Assembly (NCBI RefSeq): GCF_037190085.1
Contig: NZ_JBBCJO010000015.1
Span: 20,651-84,650 of the forward strand
Length of the DNA stretch: 64,000 nucleotides
Direction of reading: 5' to 3'
From: Gemmatimonas aurantiaca
Lineage (GTDB): Bacteria > Gemmatimonadota > Gemmatimonadetes > Gemmatimonadales > Gemmatimonadaceae
Part shown: positions 1 through 8,122 of the stretch, one piece after another
Position numbering within the stretch: position 1 is the first letter of the stretch
Layout: each line of letters begins with the position of its first letter
Made by a program: the position numbers and the translations under genes
The notes under the pieces: model-generated
What the model saw: the letters and a program-made list of their open reading frames with translations, nothing else
The model's database searches: none
What the model was told of the DNA's origin: nothing

Positions 1-1496
1 TCGGAGATCGCGCCTTCGTTGCGCAAACGGACGAGCAGACGCCGTTCCGCCTCCCGCATGCGTGAACGCACATGATGTCGCGCGTGCGCCGCCTGCGGAT
101 CGCGATGATGTTCCAGGCGTTCCCGCAGTTCGCTGCGCAGCCATGTCACGTCGGTCTGACTCAGCGCCCCTTCCCGCGCGGCGTCCTCGAGTTCTTCCGA
201 TGCACGACGCAGCGCTTCCATGCGGGCGAACTGCTCCTCGTCGTGATGCCGCGTTTCAGGCTGGAAATTGAACGCCCGGATGATCGGCGCCAGTGAGCAT
301 CCCTGCACGACCAGCGTGACGAGAATGACACTCATGGTCACGTACAGCACTTCCTCACGGAACGGGAACGCGCTGCCGTCGGCCAGCGTGAGCGGCAGGG
401 CCAGCGCCGTGGCCAGTGAGACGATGCCCCGCATGCTGGTCCAGGCCACCAGCATCACCGCCTTGGGCGACACGGCCTCGCGACGTGCCCGGTCGCGATC
501 GAACAGCCGCGGCAGATAGCCGACGATGGGCACCCAGACGAGACGCGCCCCGATGACGACCAGCGAAATGATCAGGCCCGGCACGAGGTAGTGCGGCAAC
601 TCGTCGGGCGTACTGGTGCGCAGCAGCTTCGCGAACTGCATGCCCAGCAGCACGAAGATCATCGCATTCAACACGAAGATCAGCACTTCCCACACCGTGT
701 TCGACTGCAGGCGGGACTTGGGCGTGATGGCGGTGGACAGATGCTGTCGCACGTACAGTCCCCCCGCCACGCACGCCAGCACCGCGGAGACGTTCAGCGT
801 CTCGGCGATCATCCAGGCGGCATAGGGGGCGGCCAGCAGCAGCAGCGTTTCGACGAGTTCATCACGTGTACGACGCGCGGCGCGGATGAACAGCCATCCC
901 ACCAGCAACCCCACGAGCGTGCCCACGCCGGCGTCCACGAAAAAGCGCACGATGGATGCGCCCAGACTGAACACGCCGGTGACGGCCGCCACCACCGCCG
1001 ACCGGTAGAGCACGAGCGCGGACGCATCGTTGACGAGGCTTTCTCCTTCGAGAATCACGATCACCCGTCGTGGCACGGGCAGGCGTGACACCACCGCCGC
1101 CGCGGCCACCGCATCGGGCGGCGAGACGATGGCCCCCAGCGCCACGGCCACGGCCCAGGGCATGCCCGGAAACAATGCCCGGGCCATCCAGGCCACACCC
1201 AGTGTGGTGGCCACCACCAGTCCCACCGCCAGCAGCGCGATGGGACGGCGATTGGCCTTGAACTCCCGCAGCGAGGTGAAGTAGGCCGCCGCCCACAGAA
1301 TCGGTGGCAGGAACACGAAGAAGACCAGGTCGGGCTCGAGCTCCGGCACGGTGACGTCGGGGAGGAACCCGAGCCCCAGCCCGGCGAGCACCTGCAGGAC
1401 GGGGGCCGGCACGGGCAAACGTCGACCGAACGCCGTCAGGGCGGCGATGAGCGCGACGAACGCGATGCCGAGGAGAATGGGGGAGTGGGAATGCAC
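1..1496 (-). CDS. Na+/H+ antiporter, CPA1/NhaP-YjcE family (C-terminus cut by window edge)
   Basis: Inner-membrane proton/cation exchanger used for pH and sodium homeostasis. The reading frame runs from a GTG at 1496 to the window edge. It gives successive hydrophobic helices and family signatures: FFVFLPPILWAAAY, the ion-site stretch GAIVSPPDAVAA and the segment LEGESLVNDASALV. The cytoplasmic tail ends in RLRNEGAIS, which in CPA1 proteins lies close to the C-terminus, so only a few tens of residues are probably missing. No ATG lies in this frame near 1496, so the GTG start is a best guess. The gene is divergent from the PQQ lipoprotein gene, with 65 bases between them holding both promoters. 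Confidence 0.85.
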   Translation of the reverse strand, partial: MHSHSPILLGIAFVALIAALTAFGRRLPVPAPVLQVLAGLGLGFLPDVTVPELEPDLVFFVFLPPILWAAAYFTSLREFKANRRPIALLAVGLVVATTLGVAWMARALFPGMPWAVAVALGAIVSPPDAVAAAAVVSRLPVPRRVIVILEGESLVNDASALVLYRSAVVAAVTGVFSLGASIVRFFVDAGVGTLVGLLVGWLFIRAARRTRDELVETLLLLAAPYAAWMIAETLNVSAVLACVAGGLYVRQHLSTAITPKSRLQSNTVWEVLIFVLNAMIFVLLGMQFAKLLRTSTPDELPHYLVPGLIISLVVIGARLVWVPIVGYLPRLFDRDRARREAVSPKAVMLVAWTSMRGIVSLATALALPLTLADGSAFPFREEVLYVTMSVILVTLVVQGCSLAPIIRAFNFQPETRHHDEEQFARMEALRRASEELEDAAREGALSQTDVTWLRSELRERLEHHRDPQAAHARHHVRSRMREAERRLLVRLRNEGAIS

Positions 1497-1561
1497 CTGT
1501 GCCAGACCGGGTTTGTGATATCCGCCATCGAAATGTGCGGGATCCGACGGTATTCTGCAGC

Positions 1562-2725
1562 ATGGTACTTCATGGACTTCGATTGGGCAGGATGCTGATG
1601 AACAGCATCCTGATGCTCGGCGGGGTGGTGTTTGCCGTGGCCTGCCGTGATTCGGGTACCGCGCCAGGGATGCCTGATCCCGACGACCATGGCACCCTCA
1701 TCTGGGAAGCCGATGGTGCGAGCCTGATCGCTCCGGTGGTTGTGGACACGATGCTCGTGGCGGTGCATGGCAATCGTGTGGTGGCCCACGAACGACGCAC
1801 CGGACGCATGCTGTGGGAGCAACCGGTCGGCAACACGATCGCGCGGGCGGAGCGCCTGCTGCACACGAGTGGCGTGATCATCGTGCCATATCACACGCTG
1901 TACGGGCTCGATGCCAGAAACGGTGCCATCCGCTGGACGTATGGCTCTTCGGGAGAGGTCGGCAAGCTGTCGCCGGCCGTGGCTGGCGACACAGTGTTCG
2001 TGGCGAACGACCCCCTGGGTTCGGTGAGTGCGCTCGATGCCCGCACGGGAGCGACGCTGTGGAGTCGCTCCGTGGCGATGACTGTCTATGCCCCCGTGAT
2101 CGCTGGTCAACTCGTGATCTATCCCATCAGAGTGGCTGGTGAAGGAAATGATGTTTTGCTGGCACTCGACCGACGCACGGGCGTCGAGCGCTGGCGACAG
2201 TCGTTGGCCGGATCGGGCGCCTATGCCGACGACATGACCATGTGGGGAGCCGGAGTCTCGAGCGATGGTGTGATCGTCTCCACGGTTCTTGGTCGTCTGC
2301 TGGCCTTCAGGCTGTCGGACGGCAGCCCGCTCTGGCAGACGACGCTGAGCAGTCCGAATACGCCGCGCATTGCAGGTCCACCGCTGATTTTCGATGGGCA
2401 GATCGTCCTGTCCGGGGGGCCCGATACCCTCGAGAGCCGCTCTCTGCAGGATGGACGTTTGCTCTGGAAAACATCGTTGGACGCGGTGGTATCAAGACCG
2501 CCCACGCGCTGCGGGTCGTATCTGTGTGTTTCCGACCGGTTGCTCTGGATTCTCGATCGCACCGGAAAAATCATCTGGACCGAGGGTGATGGTCCCGGCT
2601 TTCAGTTCATGTCGGCCGTTACGGTCGACGGCGAGGGGATCATGTACGTACATCTCGCCCTCCCGGAACTTCGCGCGGTTGTCCGCGCGTTCCGTCCGCC
2701 CGTGCGACTCGGTTCTTCACCGTAG
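1562..2725 (+). CDS. PQQ-type beta-propeller lipoprotein
   Basis: Predicted lipoprotein of 387 residues. A basic n-region and hydrophobic stretch end in the lipobox FAVAC, and cleavage leaves Cys28. The body carries repeated PQQ-like blades, each with a TG..LW or DG..LW signature: RRTGRMLWEQ, DARNGAIRWTY, DARTGATLWSR, DRRTGVERWRQ, SDGSPLWQT and QDGRLLWKT. This implies a seven- or eight-bladed propeller. BamB and quinoprotein dehydrogenases share the fold, but I see no dehydrogenase active-site signature, so an assembly or binding role is more likely than an enzymatic one. The start at 1562 is preferred over an in-frame ATG at 1592 because it supplies the arginines of the signal n-region. The function is unknown. 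Confidence 0.8.
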   Translation: MVLHGLRLGRMLMNSILMLGGVVFAVACRDSGTAPGMPDPDDHGTLIWEADGASLIAPVVVDTMLVAVHGNRVVAHERRTGRMLWEQPVGNTIARAERLLHTSGVIIVPYHTLYGLDARNGAIRWTYGSSGEVGKLSPAVAGDTVFVANDPLGSVSALDARTGATLWSRSVAMTVYAPVIAGQLVIYPIRVAGEGNDVLLALDRRTGVERWRQSLAGSGAYADDMTMWGAGVSSDGVIVSTVLGRLLAFRLSDGSPLWQTTLSSPNTPRIAGPPLIFDGQIVLSGGPDTLESRSLQDGRLLWKTSLDAVVSRPPTRCGSYLCVSDRLLWILDRTGKIIWTEGDGPGFQFMSAVTVDGEGIMYVHLALPELRAVVRAFRPPVRLGSSP

Positions 2726-2819
2726 GCCTTCCGGGTTCGGGGTTTCCCAGCACTGGGATCGATCGGCGATATTGCACATCCCATCTGCCCTCATCGCCGC
2801 GCACCATCCAGTCTCAGGC

Positions 2820-3890
2820 ATGTCCGAACTCTTCTCGCCGCTCACCCTCCGCGCGCTCACGCTGCGCAATCGCGTGGGTGTCTCGCCCATGTGCCAGTAT
2901 TCCGCCATCGATGGACTGGCCACCGACTGGCACTTCGTGCACCTCGGTGCCTTCGCCACCGGTGGTGCGGGATTGGTGATCACCGAAGCCGCGGCCGTGG
3001 TGCCGGAAGGACGCATCTCCCCACAGGACCTGGGCGTCTGGTCGGACGACCACATTCCCATGCTGCGGCGCATCACCGACTTCATTCATGCGCAGGGCAG
3101 TGTGGCCGGCATCCAACTCGCGCATGCCGGACGCAAGGCGAGCACACGTCGTCCGTGGGACGGGCATGGTGCCGTGCCCGTGGCGGAGGGCGGATGGGCA
3201 AACGTGATGGCGCCCAGTGCGATCGCGTATTCTCCCGACTATCCCGAGGCGCACGCGCTCACGGCCGATGGCATCGCGCAGGTCATCGAGGGCTTCGCCG
3301 CAGCGGCGCGTCGTGCGCTGACCGCGGGCTTCAAGGTGGCCGAAGTGCATGCCGCGCACGGCTATCTGTTGCATCAGTTCCTGTCGCCGCTCACCAATCG
3401 GCGCACCGACGTCTACGGTGGCAGTTTCGACAACCGTGTCCGTCTCACCTGCGAAGTTTCCGCGGCCATCCGCGCCGTATGGCCCGATGAGTTGCCGGTG
3501 ATCGTACGCATCTCCGCCACCGACTGGGCCGAGGACGGCTGGACAGTGGACGAATCGGTGCTGCTCGCCCAGCGTCTGCGCACGCTCGGTGTCGATCTCA
3601 TCGACTGTTCATCGGGTGGACTCGTTGCTCACCAGCAGATCAGTGTGGGTCCCGGGTATCAGGTGCCCTTTGCGCGACGCCTCCGTCAGGAGGCCGGGAT
3701 CGCGACCGCCGCGGTCGGACTCATCACCGAGGCGCAGCAGGCCGAATCGATCGTGGCCGACGGCGATGCCGACATGGTGCTGCTGGCGCGGGAAGTATTG
3801 CGCAATCCGCACTGGCCCCTGCTCGCCGCGCACCAGCTCGGTGTCGAGGGGCCATGGCCGGCTCAGTACCTGCGGGCGAGGCCCCGGTAA
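2820..3890 (+). CDS. NADH:flavin oxidoreductase, Old Yellow Enzyme family (YqjM/NamA-like)
   Basis: FMN-dependent TIM-barrel ene-reductase of 356 residues, a typical length for the YqjM/NamA branch. These enzymes reduce activated C=C bonds with NAD(P)H. Visible signatures are the N-terminal SPMCQYSA with the redox-tuning cysteine of the thermophilic-like OYE class, the substrate-anchoring motif QLAHAGRKAS, the FMN-phosphate region near DADMVLLAREVLRN, and VRISATDWAEDG. The ATG at 2820 starts exactly at the conserved FSPLTLRALTLRNRV N-terminus. It stands alone: the upstream gene ends 94 bases before, and a non-coding palindromic region follows. The physiological substrate cannot be told from the sequence; xenobiotic or quinone reduction is common in the family. 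Confidence 0.92.
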   Translation: MSELFSPLTLRALTLRNRVGVSPMCQYSAIDGLATDWHFVHLGAFATGGAGLVITEAAAVVPEGRISPQDLGVWSDDHIPMLRRITDFIHAQGSVAGIQLAHAGRKASTRRPWDGHGAVPVAEGGWANVMAPSAIAYSPDYPEAHALTADGIAQVIEGFAAAARRALTAGFKVAEVHAAHGYLLHQFLSPLTNRRTDVYGGSFDNRVRLTCEVSAAIRAVWPDELPVIVRISATDWAEDGWTVDESVLLAQRLRTLGVDLIDCSSGGLVAHQQISVGPGYQVPFARRLRQEAGIATAAVGLITEAQQAESIVADGDADMVLLAREVLRNPHWPLLAAHQLGVEGPWPAQYLRARPR

Positions 3891-3944
3891 GCGGTCACGT
3901 GACCGGGCGCGTCCGGATAGCTGGCTATTGGGCGGGCCGCACGT

Positions 3945-4189
3945 TTGAGGGGCGCCCTGCGGGCGCGATGCCAGCAGGATGAACAGCCGGATAAAAGCAG
4001 GATTGGTCCCGTGCGGGCGGCGAGGATGTCGCGGGAATGATTTGAAAAATGGAACAACGGTCGTGCGGTTCCACCACGACCGTTGTTCCCCGTAGTTCAA
4101 TCCTCAAAAAACCAACTGGCCACCAGGGATATCCTGCAGGTATCCAGCGGTTCATCCTGCAGGTATCGCCGCCGCAGGCGGCCCCTCAA
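3945..4189. repeat. 245-bp near-palindromic non-coding element
   Basis: The 370-base gap between 3891 and 4259 holds no credible gene. Most of it is one long imperfect inverted repeat. The arm beginning TTGAGGGGCGCCCTGCGGGC at 3945 matches the reverse complement of the arm ending at 4189, with good agreement over roughly the outer 55 bases (including GGATGAAC..C.GGATA). At the centre is a perfect 15-bp stem, 4051-4065 with 4075-4089, around a 9-base loop. It could fold into a very long hairpin as RNA or as single-stranded DNA. The structure resembles a MITE or a large REP-like intergenic element. I see no transposase and no clear target-site duplication. Confidence 0.7.
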
Positions 4190-4259
4190 TGGTCGGGGCT
4201 CGCCCTCCACTCGCGGCCGATCACGATCCGGCGCAGAACCCGCCGGACCAGCCCCGAAC

Positions 4260-4724
4260 TCACCCCGGAATACGCTTGCCCGCCACCGGTGTGGGCTCGA
4301 CACTGATCTGCATACCCGAGATCTCACGCGACAGCGATCCTTCGAGCTGGTCGCCGTTCGCCCGCATCGTCCAGGTCGTGAGAGCCTCGCGGACCATCTC
4401 CTGGCCGTTCATGTTGAGTCGCGCCTCGGATCGCTGAACGAACGCCGCTCCCGAGGCGGTGACACGACCGCCCACGGTGAATGGCTTGGGCGGCGTGGCA
4501 TTGTCGGATCGTTGCGTGACTTCGAAGGTGCCAAGCAGGGAATCACCGGAGGCGACCACGGTCAGGACACCACTCGCCCGGATGGGCGAAGGAACACCAT
4601 CCTCGACACGACGACCGAGCTCCCACTCGATCGACCATTTCCCGAGCAGAGGCGATGCGGGCTGAGCGGCGAGCGGGGCGGCCATGCACAACGCAGCGGC
4701 CACGGAAATGAGCAGGCGGGACAT
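4260..4724 (-). CDS. Hypothetical secreted protein, 154 aa
   Basis: Begins with a clean Sec signal peptide (MSRLLISVAAALCMAAPLAAQ), predicted to be cleaved after the AQ-type site common in this window. The mature part is about 130 residues. It reads like a small beta-rich lipocalin-type domain, with alternating strands such as GKWSIEWEL, SGVLTVVASGDSLLGTFEV and NGDQLEGSLSREI. Similar secreted proteins with a GxW start and a 'D.L.G' pattern occur as unknown extracytoplasmic proteins. No catalytic motif is visible and no function is assigned. It is transcribed away from the EVE gene and has a small palindrome just upstream of its start. Confidence 0.65.
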   Translation of the reverse strand: MSRLLISVAAALCMAAPLAAQPASPLLGKWSIEWELGRRVEDGVPSPIRASGVLTVVASGDSLLGTFEVTQRSDNATPPKPFTVGGRVTASGAAFVQRSEARLNMNGQEMVREALTTWTMRANGDQLEGSLSREISGMQISVEPTPVAGKRIPG

Positions 4725-4744
4725 GAAAGACCTTTCGGAATGAG

Positions 4745-4778
4745 TGACACGACGGAAACCACAGGTTGCGTCGTGTCA
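4745..4778. promoter_or_regulatory. 10-bp inverted repeat upstream of the secreted-protein gene
   Basis: TGACACGACG at 4745-4754 is repeated inverted as CGTCGTGTCA at 4769-4778, with a 14-base spacer. It lies 20 bases upstream of the start at 4724 and downstream of the EVE gene's stop at 4832. It could be an operator for the first or a weak terminator for the second. No T-run follows on the minus strand, which favours an operator. Confidence 0.35.
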
Positions 4779-4831
4779 GTCACGGCTGAACGCCAGAAGG
4801 TTTCCGGTCCCCACCACCGGAAGCCAACGCC

Positions 4832-5395
4832 CTACGGCTTCACGCCTCCCAGCGCGCAGACATGCCGCCACTCGGCGGGCGTCACCGGCACCACCGACAG
4901 TCGGCTCACCCGGAGCAACGCCATCTGCGACAATGCCGGATCGGCCTTGATCTGCGGCAGCGTGACCGGTGTTTCGAAGGCCACGATTCCCTTCACATCC
5001 ACCATGAACCAGGTCGGCGTCGCGGGATCGGACTTCCCGTCGTGGTACTCGTGCGACGGATCGAAGGCCGTGTGATCGGGATACCCCTCCTTCACCACCT
5101 CGCACACACCCACGATGGCCGACGGCTCGGCGTTCGAGTGATAGAAGAAGCAACGATCGCCGACCTTCATGCCGTCGCGCAGGAAATTGCGCGCCGCCGA
5201 ATTGCGGATGCTGTCCCAGCAGGTGGTCTGCTTCGGTGACTGCAACAGGTCGTCGAACGAGAAGACGCCGGGCTCCGACTTGATGAGCCAGTACCGACGC
5301 TCACCACGCGCACGCGGCGCAAACGCGTCGGCCCACGCACCGGTCTCGTAGGGAGCCGACTGCGGCGCCTTCGCGGCCGATTTTTTGGCCGGCAT
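4832..5395 (-). CDS. EVE domain-containing protein (thymocyte nuclear protein 1 / UPF0310-like)
   Basis: 187 residues. After a short Lys/Ala-rich leader (MPAKKSAAKAP) comes a standard EVE domain: RRYWLIKSEPGVFSFDDL, then CWDSIRNSAARNFLRDGMKVGD, the strand CFFYHSNAEPSAIVGVCEVV, and DPSHEYHDGKSDPATPTWFMVDV. EVE domains belong to the PUA-like superfamily, bind modified nucleotides in DNA or RNA, and are often linked to modified-base restriction or RNA modification. The start at 5395 is favoured because longer versions of this frame run through the neighbouring FmdB-like gene. That gene's stop lies 2 bases upstream, so the two form an operon. Confidence 0.88.
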   Translation of the reverse strand: MPAKKSAAKAPQSAPYETGAWADAFAPRARGERRYWLIKSEPGVFSFDDLLQSPKQTTCWDSIRNSAARNFLRDGMKVGDRCFFYHSNAEPSAIVGVCEVVKEGYPDHTAFDPSHEYHDGKSDPATPTWFMVDVKGIVAFETPVTLPQIKADPALSQMALLRVSRLSVVPVTPAEWRHVCALGGVKP

Positions 5396-5397
5396 GG

Positions 5398-5649
5398 TCA
5401 GTTCATGCAGCAATTGCCCGCGCCACACCCCATCGTGGGCATGCCACCGCGCCCCGCGGGCATGGCGCAGGTGTCGCCACCGGCGCCGTTGGTGAAGGTG
5501 ACCAGTCCCCCCGACAGCACCCGACGCACGGGCTGGCCCGTTTCCGGATGCGCGACGAGCGGTGCGTCCGACATCGACTGACGCACTTCGAAACGCTCGG
5601 GCGTTTCCCCCTGCGTCCCGGGGAGTGTTTCGTAGACGTAGATGGGCAT
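5398..5649 (-). CDS. FmdB-like small protein lacking the usual zinc-ribbon cysteines
   Basis: 83 residues. MPIYVYE at the start and the later MSDAPL...PETGQPVRRVLSGG match the FmdB/CxxC putative regulatory family, whose usual form is MPIYEYxCxxCG...PxCxxxxRR. Here the four N-terminal zinc-binding cysteines are absent: PGTQGE and PETG stand where Cys pairs are expected. A different Cys cluster sits at the C-terminus instead (DTCAMPAGRGGMPTMGCGAGNCCMN, read in parts), with four cysteines and many glycines. It is the first gene of a two-gene operon with the EVE protein. It diverges from the serine hydrolase gene, with only 29 bases between their starts. The role is unknown. Confidence 0.7.
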   Translation of the reverse strand: MPIYVYETLPGTQGETPERFEVRQSMSDAPLVAHPETGQPVRRVLSGGLVTFTNGAGGDTCAMPAGRGGMPTMGCGAGNCCMN

Positions 5650-5678
5650 ACCCGAAAGATACGCGATACATTCGCGAC

Positions 5679-7337
5679 ATGCGCCCCCTCCCCCTTTCCC
5701 TGCGCGCCGTCGCACCGGCCCTGCTCGCGGCCGCCGCCCAGATCGCGGCTCCCCGGCCGCTCGCCGCCCAGGACATCGATCTGGTGACCACGGCCGATCG
5801 CATCTTCGGTGCCTGGAACAACACCCACGGCCCTGGATGCGCCGTCGGTGTCGCCCGCGGCGGCACGACCCTCCTCGAGCGCGGCTATGGCATGGCCGAC
5901 ATCGCCGGGGAGCGCCCCATCACCCCCGCCACGATTCTCGAATCGGGATCGGTGGCCAAGCAGTTCACCGCCACCGCCGTGATGCTGCTGGTGAAAGACG
6001 GCAAACTCGGGCTCGACGACGATGCCCGGAAATATCTCCCCGAACTCCCGGTGTACGATCGCCCCATCACGGTACGCCATCTGCTCACGCACACCAGCGG
6101 GCTCCGCGAATGGAGCAACCTGATGGCGTGGCAAGGATGGCCGCGCGGCACACGCGTGCACACGCAGCCGTTCGTGTACAGCGTCATCACGGCACAGAAA
6201 GCGCTCAACTATCCCGTGGGTGCACACTACTCGTACACCAACTCGGGCTTCCTGCTGCTGCGTACTCTGGTCGAGCGCGTGAGCGGTCAGTCGTTCGCCG
6301 ACTTCAGTCGCGATCGCATCTTCACACCGCTGGGGCTCACGCATACACGCTGGCGCGACGATTTCACCCGCATCGTGCCGGGCCTCGCGCAGGCATATCG
6401 CCGCGCATCCGACGGCTGGCGCATCGACATGCCCACCGACAACATCATCGCCGCCGGTGGACTGCTCACCACCGTGGGCGACTGGCTGCGCTGGAACGAT
6501 GCCCTCACGAAGAAGACCCTTGGCGCCGCGGTCGTGGATTCCCTCACGCGACAGATGCGCCTCAATAGCGGCCTCGAGATCGCGTACGCTCTGGGGCTCA
6601 CCGTGGGTCGCTATCGCGGCACCCTGGAGATCGCGCATTCGGGATCGACGGCGGGATATTCCACCTATCTCGCGCGGTATCCCCAACTCGGCGATCTCTC
6701 CATCGCGGTGCTGTGCAATGTGGCCGGCGCGGGCGCCACGCAGTACACCCGTCAGCTCGTCGATGCACTGAATCCGACCCTGCCCCGTGCGGCGGCGGCA
6801 GACACCGTTGTGGCCGACCAGGCGGCCCTGCTTCCGTGGCGCGGTCTGTACGAAGACACGCGCTGGCATGCCGTGACCACACTCGATACCGCCGGTGGTC
6901 GTCTGCGCCAGGGCAACACCCCGCTGCGCGCCCTGCGTGACGGCACGTGGCTCATGGGCAACCTCCGCGTGCGTCTCGCCATGGACAGGGACGGCCGCAC
7001 CCGCACCATCCGCACGGTCACCTCCGATGGCGATTCGGTGATCTACGTCTGGCGTGCACAGAGCGCCTGGAAACCAACGCCCACCGAACTCGCCGCGTAT
7101 GCCGGACGATATCGCAGCGACGAGATCGGCAACACGTTCGTGGTGACCGTCGAGGGATCGGTCCTCACCGTGAGCCCGCGTGTCGGCGTGGTCGATTCCC
7201 TCGTTCCCACCTTCCGTGATGCCTTCGACGGCTCCGACAATGCCGTCTGGTTCACCCGTGATGCGAAGGGCCGTGTGAACGCGATGCACTTCGGCGCCTC
7301 GCGTGTCTGGGACTTCGTATCCACGCGCCTCCCCTGA
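5679..7337 (+). CDS. Secreted serine hydrolase, class C beta-lactamase / penicillin-binding-protein-like
   Basis: 552 residues with a signal peptide ending near PRPLAAQD. The catalytic domain (about residues 25-380) has the SxxK tetrad in ESGSVAKQFTA, the YxN motif in HYSYTNSGF and the third motif HSGSTAGYS (H-x-G in place of K-T-G). These fit AmpC-fold esterases, D-aminopeptidases and PBP4-like proteins. A C-terminal domain of about 150 residues (from AWKPTPTELAAYAGRYRSDE) resembles the lipocalin-like tail often fused to this family. A DD-peptidase, esterase or peptidase activity is plausible, while true beta-lactam hydrolysis cannot be inferred. The 9-base gap to the SDR gene suggests co-transcription. 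Confidence 0.85.
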   Translation: MRPLPLSLRAVAPALLAAAAQIAAPRPLAAQDIDLVTTADRIFGAWNNTHGPGCAVGVARGGTTLLERGYGMADIAGERPITPATILESGSVAKQFTATAVMLLVKDGKLGLDDDARKYLPELPVYDRPITVRHLLTHTSGLREWSNLMAWQGWPRGTRVHTQPFVYSVITAQKALNYPVGAHYSYTNSGFLLLRTLVERVSGQSFADFSRDRIFTPLGLTHTRWRDDFTRIVPGLAQAYRRASDGWRIDMPTDNIIAAGGLLTTVGDWLRWNDALTKKTLGAAVVDSLTRQMRLNSGLEIAYALGLTVGRYRGTLEIAHSGSTAGYSTYLARYPQLGDLSIAVLCNVAGAGATQYTRQLVDALNPTLPRAAAADTVVADQAALLPWRGLYEDTRWHAVTTLDTAGGRLRQGNTPLRALRDGTWLMGNLRVRLAMDRDGRTRTIRTVTSDGDSVIYVWRAQSAWKPTPTELAAYAGRYRSDEIGNTFVVTVEGSVLTVSPRVGVVDSLVPTFRDAFDGSDNAVWFTRDAKGRVNAMHFGASRVWDFVSTRLP

Positions 7338-7345
7338 ACGACACC

Positions 7346-8122
7346 ATGACCACCTGCCCCACGTCTCCCGCTGTCCTCATCACGGGCGCGGCCACCGGCA
7401 TCGGTGCGGCCTGCGCCACCGCCTTCGCCCGCGCCGGATGGCGTGTGGGTGTCTGTACACTGCCCGATACGCGCGCCGACGCCGATGCCGTCGCCGCGTC
7501 CTGTCAGGCGCTCGGCCAGGACGCGCTGGTGGTGGAAGTCGATGTCACCGACGACGCCTCCTGCCGAGCCGCGGCGGTGGCGTTCGAAACGCACATGGGA
7601 CAGATCGACGGACTCGTGAACTGCGCCGGCACCACCCGCTTCGTGCCGCACGCCGATCTCGAAGCGCTCCCGTCGAGTGAATTCGGACGCACGAACAGCG
7701 TCAACGTGCTCGGCACCTTCCAGATGATCCGCGCCTGCCGCGCCGGACTCGAACGCAGCGGTCGGGGCGCCATCGTCAACTATTCGTCCATCGCCGGCAT
7801 CTCCGGTGTCGGATCGTCGGTGGCATACGCGGCCAGCAAGGGCGCCGTCAGCACCCTCACCATTTCGATGGCCCGCGCGCTCGCACCACACATCCGCGTG
7901 AATGCCATTGCGCCAGGATATGTGGCCGGTGGACTGCCCAGCCGGGTCCTCAGCACCGACGCACTCGCCGCCGTGGAAGCGACGTATCTGGAGACACAAC
8001 CGCTCAAGCGCCTGCTCACCCCCACCGAAGTGGCGGAACTCACCGTGTTTCTCATTGCGGGCCCCGCCGGAATCACCGGCGAGATCATCCGCATGGACAA
8101 CGGCCTGCATCTGAACGGCTGA
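7346..8122 (+). CDS. SDR-family oxidoreductase (FabG-like)
   Basis: 258-residue classical short-chain dehydrogenase/reductase. Residues near the start show the Rossmann cofactor motif TGAATGIG. The conserved NCAG strand, catalytic serine in NYSSIAG and the YxxxK pair in YAASKGAVS follow. The C-terminus (GPAGITGEIIRMDNGLHLNG) is the usual GxxxxxDGG-like end. It probably oxidises or reduces a sugar, sugar acid or polyol. The stop overlaps the next gene's ATG (TGATG at 8120-8124), placing it in a coupled three-gene operon with a beta-hydroxyacid dehydrogenase and an IlvD-type dehydratase. That context argues for oxidative sugar or sugar-acid catabolism rather than fatty-acid synthesis. Confidence 0.9.
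   Translation: MTTCPTSPAVLITGAATGIGAACATAFARAGWRVGVCTLPDTRADADAVAASCQALGQDALVVEVDVTDDASCRAAAVAFETHMGQIDGLVNCAGTTRFVPHADLEALPSSEFGRTNSVNVLGTFQMIRACRAGLERSGRGAIVNYSSIAGISGVGSSVAYAASKGAVSTLTISMARALAPHIRVNAIAPGYVAGGLPSRVLSTDALAAVEATYLETQPLKRLLTPTEVAELTVFLIAGPAGITGEIIRMDNGLHLNG

Noticed and set aside
3945..4189. Insertion sequence or intrinsic terminator
   Set aside because: No transposase frame is present, and the structure is an order of magnitude too large for a terminator; recorded as a palindromic repeat instead.
5403..7289. 628-codon minus-strand frame opposite the serine hydrolase
   Set aside because: Shadow frame; the plus strand shows signal peptide, SxxK, YxN and HSG motifs.
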